A program made the position numbers and the translations under genes. Below, one piece after another: positions 1 to 6,236 of a DNA stretch of 6,503 nt (positions are counted from its first letter, which is position 1; each line of letters starts with the position of its first letter). The stretch spans positions 1 through 6,503 of the forward strand of contig CANPYU010000067.1 of assembly GCA_947588665.1 (NCBI GenBank), given 5' to 3'. The DNA comes from an uncultured Bacilli bacterium. GTDB lineage: Bacteria; Bacillota_I; Bacilli_A; RF39; UBA660. The notes beneath the pieces are model-generated. The model saw only the letters and a list, made by a program, of their open reading frames with translations, was not told where the DNA came from and did no database searches.

Positions 1-9
1 GGTAATCAT
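1..9 (-). CDS. Start of a gene running off the left edge (3 codons only)
   Basis: Only the first three codons (Met-Ile-Thr) lie inside the window, so the product cannot be named. The call rests on an ATG at 7-9, a strong Shine-Dalgarno sequence (AGGAGGTG, 18-25) upstream on the minus strand, and a promoter-like extended -10 further upstream. The gene is transcribed in the same direction as everything else here and is separated from the surface-protein gene by a terminator, so it is probably its own transcription unit. Confidence 0.6.
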
Positions 10-17
10 CGTTGTCT

Positions 18-27
18 CACCTCCTCT
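18..27 (-). promoter_or_regulatory. Ribosome binding site of the left-edge gene
   Basis: Read on the minus strand the sequence is AGAGGAGGTG, an almost perfect complement of the 16S rRNA 3' end. The AGGAGG core (20-25) is 10 bases from the ATG at 7-9. With the promoter upstream it is the main evidence that a gene begins at this edge. Confidence 0.7.
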
Positions 28-39
28 GTAAATGCCTTT

Positions 40-48
40 ATCATAACA
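40..48 (-). promoter_or_regulatory. Extended -10 promoter of the left-edge gene
   Basis: The minus strand reads TGTTATGAT: a TATGAT -10 hexamer (40-45) preceded by the TGn extension (46-48). No convincing TTGACA-like -35 lies 16-18 bp upstream. The nearest resemblance, TCGACA (67-72), is 21 bp away, which is too long for a standard promoter. The promoter may rely on the extended -10 or on an activator. Transcription would start near position 33, giving a leader of about 24 bases. Confidence 0.55.
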
Positions 49-107
49 TATTGGAAGTGAAATATTTGTCGAACCATAACTTAAATCTTTGTTTTTGGGT
101 CTAAATT

Positions 108-137
108 AAAAAAACTATATTTTAATCTATAGTTTTT
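108..137 (-). terminator. Rho-independent terminator after the surface-protein gene
   Basis: On the minus strand a 10-bp perfect stem (128-137 pairing with 110-119, 8-base loop) is followed by a run of seven T (complement of 108-114). It begins six bases past the stop codon of the surface-protein gene. The stem has only one G-C pair, so it may be a weak terminator, but position and U-tract fit the role. Confidence 0.65.
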
Positions 138-142
138 AAATT

Positions 143-1558
143 TTATATTTCTCTAAATAAACTTTTTTTCTTAACAAAATAAGCTATACCTAAAGCACCC
201 AAAATGCCTATTCCATCAAAAATTAAATAATTCTCTATTCCTGTCTTAGGATTATCTGGCACATTCTCTGTTTCATCCCACTTAAACTTATTTGATGTAT
301 AAGAAATTAAATTTCCTTCTGCATCTCCCATATAAAGATTTATATCTTCAATTGGATAATATTTCCCATCTTCATCTTCTATTTCATAATACACATAATA
401 ATAAGCTTTATTTTTTATCTTTAACTTATTTAAAATAGTTTCATTACTAGCTAAAGAGCCTTCTACTCCATTAGCTTCTTTAGCATAAGTTAATAAATTA
501 CTTAATCCTTCTTTATCATCATTTTTAATTAAATTTAATATTTTAGTATCACTAACTTGCCCAATCTTATAATTTAATTTAAGTGTTCTTCCTTCACTAT
601 AAATCTCATTAACTTTAAATTCTGTTTTATCCTTAAGAAGATTAACTGTAATTCTTTTACTTAAATCATTCTGATCCAATCTTTTTATTGTTACAGAATT
701 AACAATATCTGTATAACTTTCTTCCATTTTTTCTGCAATCGATAACTTTAAATCTCCACTTAATTCATATATATCTGTTACATCAACCACAAATCCATTA
801 TTTTCTACTTTTAATTCTTTATAATTTTCATAATTTTTAGCTGTATCTTCACTTTCTTTACTAGCACTTAAATTATAACTATATGTTGCACCTTCTTTTG
901 GTGTTAAACCTGTTATTTTTAAATCAACTTTATTACCATTTTTAACTAATCCATATTTTATAGTTGTATATCCTAAATTAAATTTTTTAATATTAATTTT
1001 AAAAGTCTCTGTTCCTGTTCCCGTAACAGTCGCATCAGATTGACCATCTTGTTCTTCAAAACTATAACTAAATGTTTTAAATTCAACCCCATAATCTTTT
1101 AAATCTTCTTCTTCATCAATTATTTGAAACCAATTTATAAGATCTTCTTCACTATAACCATTTAAGTTTCCAACTACAAAAATTAAATCCATTATCCACA
1201 CACTGTCAATCAAAGTTCTAGACATTGTATATTTATCATTTTTTGCATCTGTATAATTAAAAGTTATTTCATCACCTTCATAATTAAATTCTGTTTTAAT
1301 ATTCGCATTTTCATCAATCCCATCATCCCGATTAGCATCATAATTATACTTAATAGTAATCTTATTTTCTGTCACATCTATAGTTGATCTCTCTAACAAA
1401 ACCTCTTGCCCAAAATCACCTACACTAAGTTCTGATGGCATCTTGTATGTTTTAATAGCCTCTCCAATCTTAGCAAAAGTTATTTCCTCTGCTTTTGTAA
1501 CAGGTATATTTGCTATAAATAAACCTATAATCAAAATTACAATCAAAAATCTTTTCAT
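143..1558 (-). CDS. Secreted, probably cell-wall-anchored surface protein with NPKTG sorting signal
   Basis: This encodes 471 residues of unknown specific function. The N-terminus is a signal peptide: Lys-Arg at 2-3, a hydrophobic core at about 4-19, and a likely cleavage site after TKA (21-23). The C-terminus has the three parts of a sortase sorting signal: NPKTG at 436-440, a hydrophobic segment at about 443-462 and the charged tail KKK at 463-465. NPKTG rather than LPXTG resembles the known sortase B motif of Bacillus anthracis. The mature part is acidic and rich in Asn, Lys, Thr and Tyr, with alternating strand-like segments suggesting beta-sandwich modules (about 190-295 and 300-430); that is inference and I recognise no named domain. 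The start ATG fits the signal peptide and has an AGAGGG ribosome site (1565-1570) six bases upstream. It has its own promoter and terminator, so it is monocistronic. The likely role is display at the cell surface after attachment by a sortase that is not encoded here. Confidence 0.85.
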   Translation of the reverse strand: MKRFLIVILIIGLFIANIPVTKAEEITFAKIGEAIKTYKMPSELSVGDFGQEVLLERSTIDVTENKITIKYNYDANRDDGIDENANIKTEFNYEGDEITFNYTDAKNDKYTMSRTLIDSVWIMDLIFVVGNLNGYSEEDLINWFQIIDEEEDLKDYGVEFKTFSYSFEEQDGQSDATVTGTGTETFKINIKKFNLGYTTIKYGLVKNGNKVDLKITGLTPKEGATYSYNLSASKESEDTAKNYENYKELKVENNGFVVDVTDIYELSGDLKLSIAEKMEESYTDIVNSVTIKRLDQNDLSKRITVNLLKDKTEFKVNEIYSEGRTLKLNYKIGQVSDTKILNLIKNDDKEGLSNLLTYAKEANGVEGSLASNETILNKLKIKNKAYYYVYYEIEDEDGKYYPIEDINLYMGDAEGNLISYTSNKFKWDETENVPDNPKTGIENYLIFDGIGILGALGIAYFVKKKSLFREI

Positions 1559-1582
1559 TCTATACCCTCTCTCATTATCTTC

Positions 1583-1612
1583 ATCATAACATAATATCTA
1601 TTTTTAAGTCAA
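1583..1612 (-). promoter_or_regulatory. Sigma-A-type promoter of the surface-protein gene
   Basis: On the minus strand there is a -35 TTGACT (1607-1612, 5 of 6 consensus), an 18-bp spacer and a -10 TATGAT (1583-1588, 5 of 6) preceded by the extended element TGT (1589-1591). Predicted transcription starts near 1576, leaving a leader of about 17 bases that contains the AGAGGG ribosome site. It lies just past the terminator of the ABC operon, so this gene is expressed separately from the exporter. Confidence 0.75.
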
Positions 1613-1643
1613 CCAAAGACATTTTATTTACAATCGACTTTAC

Positions 1644-1672
1644 AAAAAAACTCCTATCTCTAGGAACTTTTT
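1644..1672 (-). terminator. Rho-independent terminator of the ABC exporter operon
   Basis: As minus-strand RNA, 1661-1672 pairs with 1645-1656 over 12 bp, including two G-U wobbles, around a GAGA (GNRA-type) tetraloop. The U-tract is seven U (complement of 1644-1650). The wobbles become C/A mismatches on the plus strand, so the element is strongly directional. Its ascending arm overlaps the stop codon (1671-1673) of the second ABC gene. Confidence 0.85.
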
Positions 1673-3476
1673 ATTTTTCAAATTGAGAATTATATATTTG
1701 AGCATAAAACCCTTTTTTCTGAAGTAATTCTTCATGTTTACCTACTTCTACAATATCTCCTTCATTCATAACTAATATTAAATCCGCATTTTTAATAGTT
1801 GATAATCTATGAGCAATAATAAATGAAGTTCGCCCTTCCATCACTTTATCCATTGCTTGTTGAATTAATTCTTCTGTTCTAGTATCAACATTACTAGTGG
1901 CCTCATCTAAAATTAAAACTTTAGGATTAGCAAGTATTGCCCGAGCTATAGTAAGTAGTTGCTTTTGCCCTCCACTTATATTACTAGTCTCTTCATTTAA
2001 AACCATATTATATCCCTCAGGAAGAGTTCTAATAAAATAATCCGCACTAGCAAGCTTAGCAGCCTCAATTACTTCATCATCACTAGCATTTAAATTTCCA
2101 TAACGAAGATTTTCCATAATCGTTCCATTAAAAAGCCATGTATCCTGTAAAACCATTGCAAAAACACTTTCAAGTTCACTTCTTTTATAATCTTTAATAT
2201 TTTTTCCATCTAACAATATTTCTCCAGAATTAAGCTCATAAAAACGCATTAATAACTTAACAATTGTCGTTTTCCCAGCTCCCGTTGGACCAACAATTGC
2301 TATTTTTTCTCCTTTATTTATTTTAGCATTAAAGTTTTTGATAATAATTTTATCTTTATTATATCCAAATTTAACATTTTTAAATTCCACATTACCTTCT
2401 ACGTTTTTGCTTAAACAAACTCCCTCATCAATAAAATCTTCATTATCTAAAAAATTAAATATTCTTTCACTTGCCGCCACCATTGATTGAATTTGATTAG
2501 ATATTTGTGCAAGCTGTGATATAGGATTTGTAAATTGTTTTGAATATTGAATAAAACTTTGAATATTACCTACTGTAATTTTCCCTTTAATCGCGTATAA
2601 AGAACCAATAATTGCAATTACAGCATAATTTAAATTACCTACAAAATTCATAATTGGAGGCATTAATCCTGATAAAAATCCTGCCTTAAATCCCGCATCA
2701 TACAATTTTTTATTATCTAAATTAAATTTTTCTAAAGCTTTATCTTCCGCATTAAAAGCTTTAATTACTGTATATCCCCCAATCATTTCTTCAACTTCTG
2801 CATCTACTTCAGCTAAATATTTTTGTTGATTAGAAAAATATTTCTGACTCTTTTTTACAATTAATAAAACAAAGAAAGAAGCAATTGGAAGTACTAAAGC
2901 TGTAATAATTGCTAATGTAACATTAATTGTACACATCATTATAAATATTCCCACCACAGTTACCAAAGATGTAACTAATTGAGTTAAAGAATTATTTAAA
3001 CTAAGTTGCAAAGTATCTATATCATTTGTAATAATTGATAAAGTATCTCCCACACTCTCACGATCATAATATTCCATTGGAAGCTTATTTAACTTAAGAG
3101 ATACTTCTTTTCGAAGTTTATAACTAGTCCTTTGAGAAACACCAGTCATTATTAAACTTTGAATATAACTAAATAAAGCACTTACTCCATATAATACCAC
3201 TAAACTAATCAATATCTTTTTAATATTATCAAAATTAATACCACCAGTACCATTTAATTTAGCTATTATTCCTGAATATATTTCTGTTGTTGCATTACCT
3301 AATATTTTAGGTGAAACAATAGCAAAAATTGTACTTCCAATAGCAAATAGAAAAGCTAATATAATTAAGCCTTTATAAACCGATATTCTTTTAAATAATT
3401 TTTTAAGATTACCTACAAAATCTTTAGGTTTATCCACTGCGCCTGGTCCTCTACCTCGCATATTTCTTCTTGGCAT
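1671..3476 (-). CDS. ABC exporter half-transporter, catalytically canonical subunit (multidrug-type heterodimer)
   Basis: This is a 601-residue membrane-ATPase fusion, the usual length for type IV (MsbA/LmrCD-like) exporters. A short Arg/Gly-rich N-terminus (residues 2-12) precedes about six membrane helices (roughly 36-58, 87-111, 165-186, 188-208, 272-296, 303-320). The C-terminal ATPase domain has an A-loop Tyr372, Walker A GPTGAGKTT (396-404), Q-loop Gln444, signature ISGGQ (500-504), Walker B ending Asp524 with catalytic Glu525, D-loop SNVD (528-531) and switch His556. All catalytic residues are present, so this subunit carries the hydrolytic site. No C39 peptidase domain precedes the helices, so it is not a leader-cleaving bacteriocin exporter. 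Its ATG overlaps the stop of the upstream gene by one base (TAATG), and its AGGAGG (3484-3489) lies seven bases upstream inside that gene, indicating translational coupling and roughly equal production. The partner is the 734-residue subunit. Substrate is unknown: drugs, lipids or peptides are all possible for this family. Confidence 0.93.
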   Translation of the reverse strand: MPRRNMRGRGPGAVDKPKDFVGNLKKLFKRISVYKGLIILAFLFAIGSTIFAIVSPKILGNATTEIYSGIIAKLNGTGGINFDNIKKILISLVVLYGVSALFSYIQSLIMTGVSQRTSYKLRKEVSLKLNKLPMEYYDRESVGDTLSIITNDIDTLQLSLNNSLTQLVTSLVTVVGIFIMMCTINVTLAIITALVLPIASFFVLLIVKKSQKYFSNQQKYLAEVDAEVEEMIGGYTVIKAFNAEDKALEKFNLDNKKLYDAGFKAGFLSGLMPPIMNFVGNLNYAVIAIIGSLYAIKGKITVGNIQSFIQYSKQFTNPISQLAQISNQIQSMVAASERIFNFLDNEDFIDEGVCLSKNVEGNVEFKNVKFGYNKDKIIIKNFNAKINKGEKIAIVGPTGAGKTTIVKLLMRFYELNSGEILLDGKNIKDYKRSELESVFAMVLQDTWLFNGTIMENLRYGNLNASDDEVIEAAKLASADYFIRTLPEGYNMVLNEETSNISGGQKQLLTIARAILANPKVLILDEATSNVDTRTEELIQQAMDKVMEGRTSFIIAHRLSTIKNADLILVMNEGDIVEVGKHEELLQKKGFYAQIYNSQFEK

Positions 3477-5680
3477 TATAATTCCTCCTCCTTTAACTGA
3501 GAAAGAGCAATTTCTTTATAAATTGGACAATTCTCTAATAATTCTTTATGCGTACCTTCTCCTACAATTTCTCCTTCATTTAACACAATAATATTATCCG
3601 CATTCATAATTGTACTAATTCTTTGAGCAACAATAAGCACTGTCGCATCTTTTGCATATTTATCTAATGATTTTCTAAGTTTAGCATCTGTTTTAAAATC
3701 AAGGGCTGAAAAACTATCATCAAATATATATATTTCGGGATTCTTAGCAATTGCTCGTGCAATAGAAAGTCTCTGTTTTTGACCTCCACTTACATTAGCT
3801 CCACCCTGTGATATCTCACTTTGAAAAGTATTTTCTTTTTCCTTTATAAAATCTATCGCTTGACTAACTTCAGCTACTTTTTCCATTTCTTCATCACTTA
3901 AATTATCATTACCAAACTTAATATTTGAAGCAATAGTTCCTGAAAATAACATACCTTTTTGAGGCACATATCCTATTTTATCTCTAAGTCCTTTAATAGA
4001 AGCTTTTCTAATATCAACTCCATCTACATAAATAACTCCCTCTGTTACATCAAAAAATCTTGGAATTAAATTAATTAATGTAGATTTCCCACTACCAGTT
4101 GATCCAATAAAAGCGGTCGTTGTTCCTGGTACTGCTTTAAAACTAATATTTTTAAGCATCGCCTCACTCGCATCTGGATATTTAAATGTTACATTATTAA
4201 ATTCAACAATTCCCTTTTTATTTTGATCAAATTCTTCAACTTCTTCTACTTCTGTAACCGTAACTCTTTTCTTTAATATTTCTTTAATTCTTTTAATAGA
4301 AACTAAAGCTCTCGGCATCATCACAGATACTAAAGAAATCATTAAAAAAGCCATAATTATTTGCATCGTATAAGTAATAAAAGCAAGTAATGTTCCAATT
4401 TCTAAAGAACCAACATCTATAGCCTTAGCCCCATACCAAACAATTAATATACTAACTATATTCATAACAAGCATCATACTAGGCATCATAATACCCATTA
4501 AACGATTAACAAATAAATTAGTTTTAGTTAAATCTGTATTTGCTTTATCAAATCTTTTTTCTTCAAATCTTTCAGTATGAAAAGTTCTAATAACGGGCAT
4601 ACCTGTAATAATTTCTCTGGAAACTAAATTTAATCTATCAATTAATTTTTGCATTTTCTTAAACTTAGGCATAGCTAAACCAAATAAAATACTAATTAAA
4701 GCCAAAATTGATATAACTGCCACTGCAATTAACCAATTAAGAGGATTATTATAAACTTTAACAAAAGCCCCTATCCCTAAAATTGGTGCAAACACTACAA
4801 TTCTAAGAAGCATAATTGCAAACATCTTTATTTGCTCTATATCATTAGTTGCTCTTGTAATAAGACTTGATGCTCCAAATTCTTTAAACTCTCCTGTACT
4901 AAAAGAAAGTATTTTATTTACCACTTTATCTCTTAAAACATAACTTAATCCAGCCGCAATTCTTCCAACTAAATAACTAACAATTATTGCCACAATCATT
5001 CCAATCGCTGCAATGAAAAGCATTTGAAGACCTTTATTAATGATAAAATTCATTTGATAATGATCCATATCAATACCAACTACATCATACATTTCACTAA
5101 TACATATAGCTCCAAATTCATTTAACATAGTTTCATCAAAATTATCTACAACTTTAAGAAATGAATCAACTGTAGTTTTAAAAGTTACATCATCTAACTT
5201 CATTAAATAATCAAGGGCTGTTTCTCCCTCACTCAAATTACTTAATCCCAAACTATTAACTATACTTTCATTATTAGATTTAAACATCCATGCAAGAATC
5301 AAAGGTTTTTCTACTACATTTTCCACTATTTCTCTTTCACCTTTATCTAAATCATTTAAAACATAAATATTTTCTTTTTCTAAAATTGGATAATCTTGTT
5401 TATAATTTTCATAATCAACATTACTTAAATTATCTTTAACTACATAAGAATACCCTGTTAATAATGCTGCATTTTCATCTGTAATTTTAAGTATTGCATT
5501 ATAAATATCTTCTGTCATAACTATAGGTAAATTAGAATCTATTCCTTTAGATGCTATTCCATCATTAATTATACTTGAAGTATAACTAGGCAACTCTAAA
5601 TCACAAAAAGCCTGAACAACTAATAATAACACAACTAAAAAGATAGGTATAATAAATAATATTAAACTTTTCTTTTTCAA
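3476..5680 (-). CDS. ABC exporter half-transporter, degenerate-site subunit with large extracellular insertion
   Basis: This 734-residue partner of the following gene is about 130-150 residues longer than typical half-transporters. The extra length lies between helix 1 (about 5-26) and helix 2 (about 215-240): a hydrophilic, mostly helical-looking segment expected on the outer face. Further helices are near 287-308, 315-337, 394-417 and 429-453. The ATPase domain has A-loop Tyr501, Walker A GSTGSGKST (526-534), Q-loop Gln574 and signature VSGGQ (630-634). The Walker B acidic pair is Asp654-Asp655 where the catalytic Glu is normal, and Gln686 replaces the switch His. This Asp plus Gln combination is known from degenerate subunits of heterodimeric exporters such as TM287/288, so it implies an asymmetric pair, not a dead gene. 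The start is TTG (5678-5680) with a strong AGAGGAGGGA site (5687-5696), the AGGAGG core being eight bases away; the next in-frame ATG (Met55) would remove helix 1. It is the first gene of a two-gene operon. Confidence 0.92.
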   Translation of the reverse strand: MKKKSLILFIIPIFLVVLLLVVQAFCDLELPSYTSSIINDGIASKGIDSNLPIVMTEDIYNAILKITDENAALLTGYSYVVKDNLSNVDYENYKQDYPILEKENIYVLNDLDKGEREIVENVVEKPLILAWMFKSNNESIVNSLGLSNLSEGETALDYLMKLDDVTFKTTVDSFLKVVDNFDETMLNEFGAICISEMYDVVGIDMDHYQMNFIINKGLQMLFIAAIGMIVAIIVSYLVGRIAAGLSYVLRDKVVNKILSFSTGEFKEFGASSLITRATNDIEQIKMFAIMLLRIVVFAPILGIGAFVKVYNNPLNWLIAVAVISILALISILFGLAMPKFKKMQKLIDRLNLVSREIITGMPVIRTFHTERFEEKRFDKANTDLTKTNLFVNRLMGIMMPSMMLVMNIVSILIVWYGAKAIDVGSLEIGTLLAFITYTMQIIMAFLMISLVSVMMPRALVSIKRIKEILKKRVTVTEVEEVEEFDQNKKGIVEFNNVTFKYPDASEAMLKNISFKAVPGTTTAFIGSTGSGKSTLINLIPRFFDVTEGVIYVDGVDIRKASIKGLRDKIGYVPQKGMLFSGTIASNIKFGNDNLSDEEMEKVAEVSQAIDFIKEKENTFQSEISQGGANVSGGQKQRLSIARAIAKNPEIYIFDDSFSALDFKTDAKLRKSLDKYAKDATVLIVAQRISTIMNADNIIVLNEGEIVGEGTHKELLENCPIYKEIALSQLKEEEL
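3484..3494 (-). promoter_or_regulatory. Ribosome binding site of the second ABC gene, inside the end of the first
   Basis: The minus strand reads AAAGGAGGAGG, with AGGAGG (3484-3489) seven bases from the ATG at 3474-3476. The same bases encode the Lys-Glu-Glu part of the first subunit's C-terminus. Stop and start share one base (TAATG), so ribosomes finishing the first subunit can restart directly on the second. Confidence 0.85.
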
Positions 5681-5686
5681 AAAAAA

Positions 5687-5696
5687 TCCCTCCTCT
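5687..5696 (-). promoter_or_regulatory. Strong ribosome binding site that fixes the TTG start of the first ABC gene
   Basis: The minus strand reads AGAGGAGGGA. AGGAGG (5689-5694) is eight bases upstream of the TTG at 5678-5680, which is ideal spacing. No ATG or GTG in the same frame lies nearby, so this site decides the start. A run of eight T (complement of 5679-5686) fills the gap and runs into the start codon. Confidence 0.85.
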
Positions 5697-5718
5697 AAAT
5701 CTTATTAGTACAAATGTA

Positions 5719-5747
5719 ATTATAACACAATTAAATATATATGTCTA
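5719..5747 (-). promoter_or_regulatory. Promoter of the ABC exporter operon
   Basis: On the minus strand there is a -35 TAGACA (5742-5747, 5 of 6 consensus), a 17-bp spacer and a perfect -10 TATAAT (5719-5724) preceded by the extended element TGT (5725-5727). Predicted transcription begins near 5712, with a leader of about 30 bases. No hairpin, T-box or riboswitch fits in that leader, so regulation, if any, would be by a protein at the promoter; I see no clear operator palindrome. Confidence 0.8.
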
Positions 5748-5761
5748 ATAAATATTTAGCC

Positions 5762-5792
5762 AAAGAAAAAAGTAGACATTACATCTACTCTT
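5762..5792 (-). terminator. Rho-independent terminator of hup
   Basis: On the minus strand AGTAGA (5784-5789) pairs with TCTACT (5771-5776) around a seven-base loop. The stem is extended by one G-U and two A-U pairs and is followed by a T-rich tail (six T, C, three T; complement of 5762-5771). It starts 15 bases past the hup stop codon and ends shortly before the -35 of the ABC operon, separating the two units. Confidence 0.8.
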
Positions 5793-5806
5793 AAGAGCTA
5801 TTTCCA

Positions 5807-6079
5807 TTAATTTAAAGCATCTTTTAATTTGCTTCCTGCTTTAAATGAAGCAACAGTCTTAGCAGGAATTTTAATAGCTTCCTTAGTTAAAGGATTTATT
5901 CCTTCACGAGCAGCTCTTTTTTTAGCACTAAATGTTCCAAAGCCAACTAAAGCAACTTTACCTTCTTTTTTAAGACCAGTTTGGATTCCTTCTAAAAGAG
6001 CATCTAAAACACGTCCTACTTCAGCTTTTGACACTTCAGTTTTAGCTGCAGCAAATTCTACTAATTCAGTTCTTGTCAT
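5807..6079 (-). CDS. hup: HU-family nucleoid DNA-binding protein
   Basis: The 90-residue product is the standard size of bacterial HU. HU dimers bind DNA with little sequence preference, bend it and help compact the nucleoid; in Bacillota HU is often the main and essential nucleoid protein. The helical N-terminal dimerisation half (about 3-40) is followed by GFGTF (46-50), the family signature through Arg55, Arg58, Asn62, Pro63 and Thr65, and the C-terminal helix ending KLKDALN. Pro63 is the arm-tip proline that intercalates between base pairs. The N-terminus (MTRTELVEFAA) aligns with typical HU (MNKTELI...). The ATG is preceded by GGGAGGT with GGAGG at 6089-6093, nine bases away. It is monocistronic, between two terminators. 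No start of an IHF-specific partner is visible; a sole homodimeric HU is the simplest reading. Confidence 0.96.
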   Translation of the reverse strand: MTRTELVEFAAAKTEVSKAEVGRVLDALLEGIQTGLKKEGKVALVGFGTFSAKKRAAREGINPLTKEAIKIPAKTVASFKAGSKLKDALN

Positions 6080-6113
6080 TTAAATTTACCTCCCTTTACA
6101 AAAACTATCTTTA

Positions 6114-6130
6114 TAAGGTCTTTTACCTTA
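6114..6130. repeat. Inverted repeat in the hup upstream region
   Basis: TAAGGT (6114-6119) and ACCTTA (6125-6130) form a perfect 6-bp inverted repeat around a 5-base spacer, 35 to 51 bases upstream of the hup ATG. It could be an operator, or a small hairpin at or near the 5' end of the hup mRNA. It is not a terminator: on the minus strand no T-run follows. Confidence 0.6.
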
Positions 6131-6137
6131 CATATTA

Positions 6138-6166
6138 ACATTATCAAAAACTTCCCATAAAATCAA
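6138..6166 (-). promoter_or_regulatory. Tentative hup promoter
   Basis: The best arrangement I can find on the minus strand is a -35 TTGATT (6161-6166), a 17-bp spacer and a poor -10 TAATGT (6138-6143) with a TGA extension. An alternative -10 GATAAT (6140-6145) is better in sequence but leaves only 15 bp of spacing. A promoter must lie in this 155-bp gap because a terminator ends the upstream gene, but its exact position is uncertain. Confidence 0.35.
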
Positions 6167-6206
6167 GGTATTTTCCAATATTTTTTTAAAATTTTTACTA
6201 TTTTTT

Positions 6207-6236
6207 AATAAAATTAAAAGCTATATTTCTATAGCT
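6207..6236 (-). terminator. Rho-independent terminator of the right-edge gene
   Basis: On the minus strand AGCTATA (6230-6236) pairs perfectly with TATAGCT (6219-6225) around a GAAA tetraloop, followed by a T-rich tail interrupted by A (complement of 6207-6219). The ascending arm overlaps the last two bases of the TAG stop codon (6235-6237). Confidence 0.7.

Noticed and set aside
108..137. A bidirectional terminator also serving a plus-strand gene
   Set aside because: The stem is symmetric, but no plus-strand gene ends here; all supported genes are on the minus strand.
3476..5680. Reading the Asp655/Gln686 substitutions as a sign of a decayed pseudogene
   Set aside because: The frame is intact, Walker A, Q-loop, signature and D-loop are preserved, and the same substitutions are typical of the degenerate subunit of functional heterodimeric exporters.
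143..5680. A linked system in which the exporter secretes the adjacent surface protein
   Set aside because: The surface protein has an ordinary signal peptide for general secretion and its own promoter and terminator, so adjacency alone does not support a joint system.
1671..5680. A bacteriocin or lantibiotic export locus
   Set aside because: There is no C39 peptidase domain, no precursor peptide with a double-glycine leader and no modification enzyme nearby in the window.
5829..6083. An 84-codon open frame on the plus strand opposite hup
   Set aside because: It is almost entirely antisense to the well-supported HU gene, has no ribosome site, and its translation looks like a frame shadow with no domain.
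6171..6215. A-tract/T-tract region as an origin, attachment site or repeat array
   Set aside because: It is only generic AT-rich intergenic sequence without repeated units, DnaA-box clusters or duplicated flanks.
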